Shown piece by piece: positions 27,144-35,893 of a stretch of DNA of 64,000 nt. The notes beneath the pieces are model-generated. The model saw nothing but the letters and a program-made list of their open reading frames with translations, did no database searches and was not told the DNA's origin. Made by a program: the position numbers and the translations under genes. The stretch lies in NCBI GenBank assembly GCA_902802815.1, contig CADCNQ010000011.1:1-64000 (forward strand). Direction: 5' to 3'. Every line of letters begins with the position of its first letter. Position 1 is the stretch's first letter. This DNA comes from an uncultured Bacteroidales bacterium (GTDB lineage: Bacteria; Bacteroidota; Bacteroidia; Bacteroidales; Bacteroidaceae).

Positions 27144-29033
27144 TTAATACTTCAATTTGTTTATACATTCCTTTATATCACTTATATATCCCTTAGCATC
27201 AATTTCTTTTGTCCAGTAATTGGCATCAGACATTATTGCTGAATAATATTTCATGAAAACCAACTTCGTACAGATGGGAACAAAAGAAGATTCCGCTTTG
27301 TCTTCTTCGATTAACTGAAGTTTGCCATCCTTAGTCATCTTTGGAATAGAAATCTTCACACCTTTATCTTTACCGATAATTACTCGACGTTTTCCTGAGA
27401 AAAGAGCATTACCATAACTTCTATTGGTGGAAGAGTCTAATAGAGTATAATTCCAAATCCTATTCTTCTCCTCTGGGGTCCAAACTTCAGTTTGAGGGAA
27501 AATATCCTTTATTTCATTAAAAAGCTTATTTCTTTGTTCTTCATTTTCTTCCTCAAAAAAGACAAGGATTTTTTCCTGAATCTCTTTGTCCGCACTTAAA
27601 TACACATTCATTAGCCATTGTTTTTGTGTCATCACATCATCTTCTTCATTCGTTGTGTTAGAATTGATGTGTTCCACGTCCCAACTCTCGATTTTGTACA
27701 AATGGAATGGGAATTTGTAGAATACTCCTATTTGATACTTTGAGTTATCAAGGTTATTCTTATTTTGATTGACTATGGTCTGGATATTATGGAATAGAAG
27801 AATGGGCTTACATTTTCCTTTGTCACTACCATCTGTGTGATATTGGAAGTCAAGCGATGGGCACTTGCTTATCTCGCCGTTTATCTTTTGCTTTAATTTT
27901 CTTACGAAAGAATCTTTATCTACGGAATCGTTCCATTCAGCAACAAGATTGGAAATGGTATGTCCATATACTATCAAATAACCTACATAGTGATAGAGTT
28001 CCAAATCCTCATACCATTCCCTAAACGTTTGAAAATACGCTTTCACTTCGTTCCAGCATATCTCAATGTCAGATTGAACAGAATTGAAATATTCATAAAA
28101 GTATCGGAAAGTTCTATAGTCATCAGAACCTATCATTCTGTATTTTTCATCATTCAATTCCAATTTATTCTGTTCACAAATCAAATCAAATATGAAGTCT
28201 ATTCTCGTGGGACGATTATAACCTTTTTCATTTAAGAAAAGCCAGAATTCATCGTTTTGTAACGTATACTCAATATTGTCCCATTCGCTTGCAATCTCTT
28301 GCTGTCTCAATTTTAGATGCCTGTCATCAGAAACTCGAAAATTTGAACGATTCAAGAATAATGCTTTGATAAGTTCTGCATTTGTCAGTGAGATTTTTCC
28401 TATATTAAGGCGAGTAAAGACCTTGATAGGGTCTTCGTCTACAGTTTCATACCAAATCACCCTTGTGCGATGGATAAACTTGGATTGAAACTCGTTATTA
28501 TTAAAGTTCGTTCCCTGTTTACAAGCCCATTGATGAATTGTATTGTAGGCCTGTTTCATGTAAAAGTAGTCAATATAGTCTTTGAATTCTTTTCCAGAAG
28601 TAACGACTTCTTGTTTTTCATTGATTTCCAGATGCTTCAAAAAATCGTAACTATCATTTCTTGTTGCATATTTTATTGTTGGTAATGGGGTCTTCTGTTT
28701 TCCAACCCACATTTCATTAAAATAGTGAATAATTAAATAAATTGTGGTTAATCGTTGCTGTCCGTCAATCACCTCATACCAATTTTCCTTATCGGTCTCT
28801 TTATCCAAATTTGTATTTGTTTCTTCCATTCTCTTAACTACAAGAGGTTGTAAGCAGTACCATGTTTCTTCATTTGAGTTATTAATTCTCTCAGGTCTAA
28901 AATCGTTAATATCATTCAAGAGATCTTTTACTTGCTGTTCGCTCCATCGGTAGCCACGTTGGTAATTAGGTATAAAAAACTTCATTCCTAGAAGTTCACT
29001 AACCGATTTCATTTCAATTATATTCTCAGCCAT
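27144..29033 (-). CDS. DUF262-DUF1524 protein, GmrSD-like putative restriction nuclease
   Basis: The 629-residue protein has an N-terminal DUF262 domain (IPNYQRGYRW at about residue 20, VIDGQQRLTT at about 87) and a C-terminal DUF1524 HNH-type nuclease domain (WDVEHINS, then NRIWNYTLLDSSTNRSYGNALFSGKR). This arrangement is that of GmrSD-type type IV, modification-dependent endonucleases, where nucleotide hydrolysis by DUF262 gates DNA cleavage. Start ATG 29033 (MAENIIEMKSV) is chosen; further upstream reading gives an arginine-rich, unlikely N-terminus overlapping the exonuclease gene. It is one of two adjacent DUF262 proteins. Confidence 0.82.
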   Translation of the reverse strand: MAENIIEMKSVSELLGMKFFIPNYQRGYRWSEQQVKDLLNDINDFRPERINNSNEETWYCLQPLVVKRMEETNTNLDKETDKENWYEVIDGQQRLTTIYLIIHYFNEMWVGKQKTPLPTIKYATRNDSYDFLKHLEINEKQEVVTSGKEFKDYIDYFYMKQAYNTIHQWACKQGTNFNNNEFQSKFIHRTRVIWYETVDEDPIKVFTRLNIGKISLTNAELIKALFLNRSNFRVSDDRHLKLRQQEIASEWDNIEYTLQNDEFWLFLNEKGYNRPTRIDFIFDLICEQNKLELNDEKYRMIGSDDYRTFRYFYEYFNSVQSDIEICWNEVKAYFQTFREWYEDLELYHYVGYLIVYGHTISNLVAEWNDSVDKDSFVRKLKQKINGEISKCPSLDFQYHTDGSDKGKCKPILLFHNIQTIVNQNKNNLDNSKYQIGVFYKFPFHLYKIESWDVEHINSNTTNEEDDVMTQKQWLMNVYLSADKEIQEKILVFFEEENEEQRNKLFNEIKDIFPQTEVWTPEEKNRIWNYTLLDSSTNRSYGNALFSGKRRVIIGKDKGVKISIPKMTKDGKLQLIEEDKAESSFVPICTKLVFMKYYSAIMSDANYWTKEIDAKGYISDIKECINKLKY

Positions 29034-29062
29034 ATTGATTGTTTTAATATTTATTTTTAAAT

Positions 29063-29554
29063 TTACAATATTTCTCTCGCAATCCAGGCACAAGCTTCTG
29101 CGTCGGCAAGGGCGTGATGGTGGTTCTCCAGAAGATAGCCGCACTCCGCTGCCACAGTATACAGCTGATGATTAGGTAGATAAGGGAAGACTCTCCTTGA
29201 AACACAAAGCGTGTCGTAGAACTCATAGTCAGGATAATCCATCTGATAGGTGCGGAATGCCGCCTTCAGACAGCCTTCGTCGAAGGGCTTGTTGTGAGCG
29301 ACGAGCGGTAAGCCTTCTATCAGTGGCTCAATCTGTGCCCACACTTCTGGGAATACCGGAGCATCGTCTGTGTCCCGACAGCAAAGTCCATGAACTTGGC
29401 TGCACCAGTAGTTATAATAGTTCGGCTCCGGCTGAATAAGAGAGTAGAACGTATCCACTATCTCACCATCCCTGACAATAACTATTCCAACGGAACAAAC
29501 AGAAGAACGTTCGTTGTTGGCTGTTTCAAAATCTATTGCTGCAAAGTCTTTCAT
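29063..29554 (-). CDS. DEDDh 3'-5' exonuclease (DnaQ-like)
   Basis: The 163-residue protein is a single exonuclease domain of the DNA polymerase III epsilon type: exo I motif AID8FE10T, exo II AHNKPFD92, and exo III HH146ALAD151A. It would degrade DNA or RNA from the 3' end using two metal ions. Without a polymerase context it is likely an accessory nuclease of the island. It lies 10 bases after the YopX-like gene and 29 bases before the DUF262-DUF1524 gene. Its codon use is less AT-rich than that of its neighbours. Confidence 0.85.
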   Translation of the reverse strand: MKDFAAIDFETANNERSSVCSVGIVIVRDGEIVDTFYSLIQPEPNYYNYWCSQVHGLCCRDTDDAPVFPEVWAQIEPLIEGLPLVAHNKPFDEGCLKAAFRTYQMDYPDYEFYDTLCVSRRVFPYLPNHQLYTVAAECGYLLENHHHALADAEACAWIAREIL

Positions 29555-29564
29555 TTCCGATTCA

Positions 29565-30596
29565 TTAATCTCTTCCTATTCCGTGCAATGCTCCTAAAGC
29601 GAAAAATATCCACCTGGGCAATATGACATTGCGGATGTTGAACTTAAACCACTCTTCAAAAGCCCGAACAACTTTGAACTTGTAACTTGAGTCAATATGT
29701 AAAATCCCTTTAAAATCTGCAAGCACAAATGTTTCATCAGGCCGAGAATGCGCATAAAGCAGAAAATCATTGAAGGCATGCTTTAAATCTTCCACAAAGC
29801 CATTGTTGACAGGAAGATTTATCTCATATATCTTCTCATGACGAATATCAGAATCGTCAGCATAAATCATATAAGACATTTCGTCATCCTCATCCTTATT
29901 TACAAGATAAGTTAAGGTTATATCATCTGCCAGAACCTCTTCTATCTCATCATAGGCAATTCGAGGAAGCCTCTTTCTCTCCAACTTGCCACCGATGAAT
30001 GTAGGTGCATCCATTGCCACGGAAGCCTTCTCACGAATTTCCGCAAACGAAGGACCATATTGGCAGAAAGCATCAGCTGGCCACCTTACATACAATGGGT
30101 CAAACTCCAGGAACATTGTAGGACTCAAATCCACGAATGCCGTACCTTCTTTATGCACCTCTCCGTTTCTCTCAAAAATGATATCGCAGTTGTCACCGAT
30201 TAGACCAGGAAAATCAGCGTCATTAAAGTATCTTACAACAGATGTACATCCCTGATAAGTCACTACGTCACCCGTAAAAATCTCGCGCCCGAGGTCGTCT
30301 TTCAACCTCGTGTCAACACCCGCAAAGATAACAGGAACCGTTGACCAGAGCGTGTGAGCCAGTTGGTCATTCTTGTGATATGGGGTATAGTCACGGTCTC
30401 TGGTTATGAGCATCATCACGTCTCCGTCAAAATAAAAATCGCCAAAGTAAGCATAGTCAAACTTGCCCATAGGATTAATGAAACGCACACTCCTGCTTAG
30501 TAAGACGGACTTGACATCCTTACGTTCCATAATGTCGCGATAGTGGATACGGCACATGTCCTGTATTCCACGGAAACTAAAATTGACCCTTTCCAT
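29565..30596 (-). CDS. Hypothetical protein with a YopX-like segment
   Basis: I cannot name this 343-residue protein. Residues about 95-190 resemble the YopX fold (DTRLKDDLGREIFTGDVVTY), a small beta domain common in phage and mobile-element proteins. The C-terminal part has an acidic segment (NKDEDDEMSYMIYADD), then mixed strands and helices. No signal peptide or membrane segment is clear. It begins three bases after the WYL regulator gene, which suggests a close functional link to it. Confidence 0.55.
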   Translation of the reverse strand: MERVNFSFRGIQDMCRIHYRDIMERKDVKSVLLSRSVRFINPMGKFDYAYFGDFYFDGDVMMLITRDRDYTPYHKNDQLAHTLWSTVPVIFAGVDTRLKDDLGREIFTGDVVTYQGCTSVVRYFNDADFPGLIGDNCDIIFERNGEVHKEGTAFVDLSPTMFLEFDPLYVRWPADAFCQYGPSFAEIREKASVAMDAPTFIGGKLERKRLPRIAYDEIEEVLADDITLTYLVNKDEDDEMSYMIYADDSDIRHEKIYEINLPVNNGFVEDLKHAFNDFLLYAHSRPDETFVLADFKGILHIDSSYKFKVVRAFEEWFKFNIRNVILPRWIFFALGALHGIGRD

Positions 30597-30599
30597 CTT

Positions 30600-31532
30600 T
30601 CATTCCTTATATCTGTTCCACATTCTCTTTATCTTTCCCGCCATTTCTTTCCGAAGCCATAGTGGTTCGAGCACCTCCATATCCTCGCCGTTCCAAAGCA
30701 GTTCCTGCTGAAAATCGAAAGAGGGGCGGAGGAAGAATGTGAAGATGCTGTATTCCTCATTGCGTTCGATTTCTTCCTGAGATTCATGTAACCTCAGGTC
30801 GCGGATATAATTTGCTTGTCCTGCGACAACCTTCAACTTCACAGGCTGGACCTTCACATTTTGATCAGGGATGATTCCGAAGCAGCCGTCAAAGTACGTC
30901 TCAGCATTCCAATCCTTTGGCATCTCAAACGTTTCTTCTGTAGGATGAAGTTTTTGAATGCGGTCGAGCGCATAAATGCGAGGCCCGCGCTCATAATAAT
31001 AAGGATCGGTGCTGCGGGCCACCATATACCATCTCTGGCGAAACAACTTTACACAGTACGGCTGTACGTCATAATTGCTTTCTTCATCCTTCCAATAGCT
31101 GTGATAAGTCAGGTTGAGAACGCGATTTTCCTTCATTGCCTCAATGATGGACTGAAGATATTGTTGTCCAGATGGGACATATTCCAGAAGAATACGATCT
31201 TTAATGCTTTGGCTATTGGCCAAGGTATTGCTCACACAGAGTGTATTGTAGAGCCAGGAACGAAGTCCGTTCTTGCTAATATCCTCCACATTTTCAATAC
31301 AGTAGCGATACTCTCCGCGCTTTTCGTTGGTTATGATAATGCCGAACATATCAAAGATGACATAACGCCAGTTGTCAAAGGTGCGTTTGGGTATCTCCAC
31401 ACCTCTGCTGATGTCATCTCTGAGCCAGAGTTCGTTCAGTTCCTTAAACGAAATCTTGCGCCTGCGGTAGATGGTGTCTATCACCCAGACGTATTTGGTT
31501 ATCAGGCTTTGTCCTCTGTCGTTGTCTTTCAT
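30600..31532 (-). CDS. WYL-domain transcriptional regulator of the island
   Basis: The 310-residue protein has an N-terminal winged-helix region (about residues 10-75, ending in RGEYRYCI), a WYL domain (about 130-215, with YDVQPYCVKLFRQRWYMVAR and YALDRI) and a C-terminal WCX-like part. WYL regulators such as BrxR and CapW bind inverted repeats and control phage-defence operons, often repressing their own gene. This gene is first in operon A, and the inverted repeat in front of its promoter recurs in front of operon B, so it likely regulates itself and both operons. Confidence 0.85.
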   Translation of the reverse strand: MKDNDRGQSLITKYVWVIDTIYRRRKISFKELNELWLRDDISRGVEIPKRTFDNWRYVIFDMFGIIITNEKRGEYRYCIENVEDISKNGLRSWLYNTLCVSNTLANSQSIKDRILLEYVPSGQQYLQSIIEAMKENRVLNLTYHSYWKDEESNYDVQPYCVKLFRQRWYMVARSTDPYYYERGPRIYALDRIQKLHPTEETFEMPKDWNAETYFDGCFGIIPDQNVKVQPVKLKVVAGQANYIRDLRLHESQEEIERNEEYSIFTFFLRPSFDFQQELLWNGEDMEVLEPLWLRKEMAGKIKRMWNRYKE

Positions 31533-31551
31533 ATTTTATCGATTTTTTCTG

Positions 31552-31559
31552 CAAAGGTA
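31552..31559 (-). promoter_or_regulatory. TAnnTTTG box of island operon A
   Basis: On the minus strand TACCTTTG lies 19 bases before the WYL gene ATG (31532). Its spacing to the operator arm equals that of operon B. Confidence 0.75.
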
Positions 31560-31565
31560 AGCGAA

Positions 31566-31590
31566 GGCTACGCCATCTCGTGGCAGAGGT
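31566..31590. promoter_or_regulatory. Operator candidate A: imperfect copy of the operon B inverted repeat
   Basis: The distal arm ACCTCTGCCA (minus strand) is identical to that of operon B. After a 5-bp spacer the proximal arm reads TGGCGTAGCC instead of TGGCAGAGGT. Six bases separate it from TACCTTTG, as in operon B. A further shared block AAAATGAT lies just outside (plus-strand 31597-31604 and 23166-23173). Confidence 0.72.
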
Positions 31591-31604
31591 TTTGGGAAAA
31601 TGAT

Positions 31605-31993
31605 TTTTAAGGTTAGATTTATGCGTAAGTTGATATTTTTTGTCTCCAAAAGTACACTTTTTCTTTGAAACGACAAACAATAGGGGCAGATTTTCTTGAA
31701 ATCCACTACCATTTTTCAAAAAGCGCCAATGATACAAACGAGACGTACGATTTTTATCAAATTCGCTGCCCAATGTTTACACATACATTGCTCATGGACT
31801 TCTCATGGGCATCTCTATCCGAGCTCTGTCTCCAAGGGGATAATAAACTCCCCGCCAGCCCGGTCGTTTCGGGCCGGCGGTTCGATTACTTCGGACTGCG
31901 AGTTCGGTCGTTGCGGGATGGCAGTTAGGTCGTTGCGGCGCAAGATATCCGTGTCCGCGTCCACTTGCCTGCTCCAAGCCTTGACAAACGAAC
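31605..31993. other. Gene-free region at the right edge of the accessory island
   Basis: No gene is supported. The composition changes here from AT-rich to GC-rich. A strong stem (31852-31862 with 31870-31880, one mismatch) is followed by no T-run. Three direct copies of GGTCGTTxCGG occur at 31862-31873, 31906-31917 and 31928-31939, the first overlapping the stem. This could be a remnant of an integration or recombination site, or a degenerate terminator for the minus-strand gene that ends at 31994 (its RNA would leave the gene in this orientation only at lower coordinates). Confidence 0.5.
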
Positions 31994-34900
31994 TTACCTC
32001 ATCTGACCGCTCACGCTATACTCCACACCGTTTCTCACGATGACAATGTGGCCGTCCCTGAAATACTTGCCGTCCCTGCCGGTATCTCCCCTCTCAGGGT
32101 CGCTGACGTTCAGGTCGCTGACAGCCGTAGGATCATCGCTGTCTGTCATCACAGAGCGGAAGTAGTCGACATCTGCCTGACTCACTCCGAGATGATGGAT
32201 GAAATAGTATTCAGCACGCTCCATGACAGAACTGCCCGGCATCGTCTGTATCACGTCGAATCTCTCCTTGAGCGCCGACTTCAGACGGTTGCCCGCAGGC
32301 GAGAACGAAGTGAGCTCATAGTCCTTGTAGAAATTGTCGATTGTCACACCCAGCAGCGTCTCCAGCAGGAATGCCAGCATACCGGTGCGGTCGGCACCCC
32401 ACGCACAGTGGAAATAAACGGCATTGCCCAGACGGAAATGCTTCACGATGAATTCGAACTCCTCCTTCAGTCGCTTCTGCGTAGCCTCGTTGGTGAGGTC
32501 GGATGCCAGATAGTCGTTGGCAGCTGCGAAATAGTAGTCGTCACCCTTAGTGAATCCGAACGGCGATGTGCCGCATCCCATATCCTTGTCGTACGACTCC
32601 TTCCAACGGAGGTCTATCTCGGCACCTACGCCCAGGTCGCGCAACGTCTGCAGGTCCTCCGGCGTGGCGGTGACCCATCCGTTGAGCGTGCTGCCGCGAT
32701 AGAGATGTCCGTATGTCAGACGCTTGCCGTCGGTGGTCTGCCAGCCGCCCAGGTCGCGTATGTTGTTGGCGCTGGGAGCATATATCATACGCAGATGTCC
32801 GCTGACGCGGAACTTACCGCCGCCCACCTTAACACCTCCGGCTGTGATGCTGTATTCGTAGTTCTGCTGCGGCAGGAGATTGTCGATGAAGGCCTTATCG
32901 TGGCCGTCGGGCACAGCCGTCTCCACGGGTTCCGCTCCTTCGATGTCCTGCCTGTATGTCAGCACAATGCCGGTGAGACCCCTCCGGGGCATCGGTATCA
33001 TCACACGGTTGGGCACATCGCGGCGCTCGGGAGGCGTCACATTATAGGTGGCCACCACGCTCTCCGTCTTGGAGGTGTACTCCACCGAAACAAGATATCT
33101 GCGCACGGCCAGATTCTCCGCATTCACGGAGAACTGCATATCCATCGGGTCGAGAGGCGTGAACACCAGTGACGCTGCGGGACTCGTCTCGTCTTTCACG
33201 TTCTTGAACGTCCATGTGAAGCGGTCGATATCAGTCAGCAGCGAACCGCCTTCCCACGGCAGCACGTATTCCGAATTGCCCACCGGCTGGGCGATGGCGC
33301 TCACCTCGCTGGTGTTGAAGAGAGCCACGCAGGGCGTGCCGGCAGGCACTCTGTCCACGGGATAGAGCAATGCCTTGCCGTCCTCCACACCGCCCACAGC
33401 GTAGAGCGACGTCAGATAGTCGGCACCGGCCTCCAGGTCGAAGGGCAGACACAGCGGCGTGAGACCCTCTGTGGCCTCGATGACAAACTGCGTCTCCTGC
33501 ACCTTGCCTGTATAGAAGAGGCGGAAATTGTCGAAGCAGGTCCAGGCCTTGATGTTGGCGCAGCGGTAGCCCACCTCCACCATTGCATCCTCCAGCAGCA
33601 CAGCGTTAAGCACGTTGGGATAGAGGCCTGCGTCGATATATTTTTTCGAGGCGCCGGAACCGTTGGGCACATAGAAGGAAGCCCCCTCGGGCTGTGAACC
33701 GCCCAGACTGTTGTCCGTCACGCTCTGCACGTCGAAGAGGTTCATCACCGTCTTCTCATTAGCGTTCATAAACATCGTGCCCGTCACTTTCGATGTGCCG
33801 GCAGCATAGTCGCTGTAGGCCGTATTCATAGGGTCGTTGGTACGCTCGAATCCGTCCATCGTGAGACGGTAGGCACCGGCGGGAAGCTGCAGCGCGAGTC
33901 TCTGGGAGAGCTTGAAGTTGCAGTTGTAGTAGCGCATCAGTCCGCTGGTGACGCCGGCAGTAGTGCTGCTCGTCAGCTCCTCCGTCCAGGCGTCCTTGTA
34001 GTTTGTGTCGGAGAAGTCGCTGTTCGCTATCATCCATGTGAGGTCGATGCCGTAGCCCTTGACCGTCACGTTCTTCAGCCACTTCAGGGCAGCCCTCCAC
34101 AGCGCAGCCTCGATGTCCTCCATCTCCAGGAGCGTCTCGGCCAGTGCCATCTGTCCGTCCAGTGCCGAAGCCTCATCCCCGTAAGTCGCAGTGGCACCCA
34201 CCTCGTCGTCGTAGCCCTCCGTCTGCGCCAGCAAACGCTCTGAGATGAGGGTGCGCAGGGCCCTGTAGTCGGCATACAGAGCAGCGAAGGGCTGTGCTGC
34301 CTCTGTGGCACTCACCACAGCGGCTATCGCCACCTCGTAGTCGGCCACTGTGGTCCATTCCTTATCATACGTCTCCACCACAGCCTCGAGTATGCCCTTC
34401 TGCACGGCGGGCAGCAGCGATGTCAGCGAACTGGCCGTTGCCACAGCGTGCTCCAGCTGCGACTTGTAGGGACCGAGATCCTCCGAGGAGAAGTAGTAGG
34501 TGAGGCGCACGTTGTTGAAGCATATCCAGTTGGAATAGTCGCCTGCGCTGTAGCTGGGCACCGCGATGCTCAGGTCGAGCACACCGTCGGCATCCACCCA
34601 CGTGTAGAGCGTGTGGGTGTATTTCTCCCCCTCGTCGAATTCATTCTGTATGTTGCTTCTGGAGGTGGGTTTAGAATGGTTGTCGGTGGAGATGGCATAC
34701 CAGTCCCTGATGAGCACCTTGTTGCCGTTGGCCTGCACATAGGCGTTGGAGAAGCGGAAGCCGTTGTTGCCGTATGTCACGCAGCGCGCCAGGACGGAAG
34801 CCCTGTAGAATGCCTGCACGTCCACCTTGTAGAATCCGGGGGTGAGTCCCGTCACCTTCTGACTCACGGTGGCCTGCGTGCCGGCCGCGTTCTGTATGCG

Positions 34901-35584
34901 GTAGCTGCCGTTGCTGATGGCCGTACCCTGTATGTTGTTCACCGTCCACCCGTCAGTGTTGGCAAACATCGTGGGGTTCACGATGCTTGACGTCTTGTCC
35001 GCCGACGAGAGAGCGGCGAGGGCAGCCTTAAGTTCCGCCGCAGATGCCACCGTCAGACCTCCCTTTGCTCCGATGGCTGCGATGCGTGCGTTCTCAGCCT
35101 CGTCCACGATGGCTATCTGTTCGCTCGCACTCTTCCACTGCCACACGGCTGCGTTCTCCTCGCCGTCCGCCAGCACCAGTGTGCCGTCGTCGTCTATAGC
35201 CAGAAACCATCCCTGCTTGGCGTAGCCCACCTGCGAGGCGGTGTAGATGCAGCGCAGCAGTATGCCGCCGTCCTTCTCTATGGCGGCCCATTTGTGGTAT
35301 GACGATCCGGCACAGTCCAGTCCGCCGGCAACGATGCGCAGATAGCGTCCGAAGTAGTCGCTCATCTGGAATCGCAGATACGTGTATCCGCTGAATTCGG
35401 AGGCATAGTCGTCCACCTTTGCACCGCTGTTGGACACAGAGGTGACGCCGTGACTCAGAAACTTGCCCGTCTCAGCGTTGTAGAGATAACCTGTGGCATC
35501 TGTCACCGGCAGCGCGGCAAACACCATCACGGGCAGCAACAGCAGCATTGCCGCCAGGCCAAAAAGGGATGTAATTCTTCTCAT
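31994..35584 (-). CDS. Large secreted protein with C-terminal tyrosine-phosphatase-like domain
   Basis: The 1196-residue protein has a signal peptide (about residues 5-24, hydrophobic core LAAMLLLLPVMVF). Its N-terminal part contains a ricin-like or lectin-like segment (GYLYNAETGKFLSHG) and jelly-roll-like carbohydrate-binding segments (VTGLTPGFYKVDVQAFYRAS). A fibronectin-like region lies at about 860-935. The last 240 residues match secreted tyrosine phosphatases of the Y_phosphatase3 type: NIRDLGGWQT, YRGSTLNGW, and the catalytic loop HC1060AWGADR1066TG. It may act on surface or host phosphorylated substrates; no target is known. It has its own promoter box. Confidence 0.78.
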   Translation of the reverse strand: MRRITSLFGLAAMLLLLPVMVFAALPVTDATGYLYNAETGKFLSHGVTSVSNSGAKVDDYASEFSGYTYLRFQMSDYFGRYLRIVAGGLDCAGSSYHKWAAIEKDGGILLRCIYTASQVGYAKQGWFLAIDDDGTLVLADGEENAAVWQWKSASEQIAIVDEAENARIAAIGAKGGLTVASAAELKAALAALSSADKTSSIVNPTMFANTDGWTVNNIQGTAISNGSYRIQNAAGTQATVSQKVTGLTPGFYKVDVQAFYRASVLARCVTYGNNGFRFSNAYVQANGNKVLIRDWYAISTDNHSKPTSRSNIQNEFDEGEKYTHTLYTWVDADGVLDLSIAVPSYSAGDYSNWICFNNVRLTYYFSSEDLGPYKSQLEHAVATASSLTSLLPAVQKGILEAVVETYDKEWTTVADYEVAIAAVVSATEAAQPFAALYADYRALRTLISERLLAQTEGYDDEVGATATYGDEASALDGQMALAETLLEMEDIEAALWRAALKWLKNVTVKGYGIDLTWMIANSDFSDTNYKDAWTEELTSSTTAGVTSGLMRYYNCNFKLSQRLALQLPAGAYRLTMDGFERTNDPMNTAYSDYAAGTSKVTGTMFMNANEKTVMNLFDVQSVTDNSLGGSQPEGASFYVPNGSGASKKYIDAGLYPNVLNAVLLEDAMVEVGYRCANIKAWTCFDNFRLFYTGKVQETQFVIEATEGLTPLCLPFDLEAGADYLTSLYAVGGVEDGKALLYPVDRVPAGTPCVALFNTSEVSAIAQPVGNSEYVLPWEGGSLLTDIDRFTWTFKNVKDETSPAASLVFTPLDPMDMQFSVNAENLAVRRYLVSVEYTSKTESVVATYNVTPPERRDVPNRVMIPMPRRGLTGIVLTYRQDIEGAEPVETAVPDGHDKAFIDNLLPQQNYEYSITAGGVKVGGGKFRVSGHLRMIYAPSANNIRDLGGWQTTDGKRLTYGHLYRGSTLNGWVTATPEDLQTLRDLGVGAEIDLRWKESYDKDMGCGTSPFGFTKGDDYYFAAANDYLASDLTNEATQKRLKEEFEFIVKHFRLGNAVYFHCAWGADRTGMLAFLLETLLGVTIDNFYKDYELTSFSPAGNRLKSALKERFDVIQTMPGSSVMERAEYYFIHHLGVSQADVDYFRSVMTDSDDPTAVSDLNVSDPERGDTGRDGKYFRDGHIVIVRNGVEYSVSGQMR

Positions 35585-35634
35585 GATATTATTTATAGGT
35601 TTAAAATTCGTGTTTTTCGCAGTAAATCACCTCA

Positions 35635-35642
35635 CAAAAATA
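35635..35642 (-). promoter_or_regulatory. TAnnTTTG box for the phosphatase-like protein gene
   Basis: On the minus strand TATTTTTG lies 50 bases before the ATG (35584). Confidence 0.6.
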
Positions 35643-35724
35643 CACTTTTTTTTTAAACCACACACTTTTTTCTCCACTTTTTCATCTTCAAATGCCGGAA
35701 AAAGGTATTTAAACAATGTAAAAT

Positions 35725-35823
35725 TCATATTGAATTCATGTTTATCTCATGTTAAACTCTAATTGAAGTCATATCAAACTCTATACGAAGTCATATCGAA
35801 GTCATATTGAACTCATGTTCCGT
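35725..35823. repeat. Nine imperfect tandem copies of an 11-bp unit
   Basis: Nine consecutive 11-base units of the form TCATATyGAAs fill this stretch: copies begin TCATATTGAAT, TCATGTTTATC, TCATGTTAAAC, TCTAATTGAAG, TCATATCAAAC, TCTATACGAAG, TCATATCGAAG, TCATATTGAAC and TCATGTTCCGT. The period is constant at 11 although units diverge, and a weak tenth unit may precede them. It lies between the divergent phosphatase-like and CE8-GH5 genes. An 11-bp period places every unit on the same face of the DNA helix. Confidence 0.88.
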
Positions 35824-35893
35824 TGAGATTTTTCGCATTACATCATGATTGGCGACTCCAACTTATCTGATTATTCTCACATTTCCATGCTTT

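Noticed and set aside
29034..29144. A longer N-terminus for the DUF262-DUF1524 protein, starting at 29144.
   Set aside because: The extra 37 residues are arginine-rich, overlap the exonuclease gene in another frame, and the family start fits ATG 29033.
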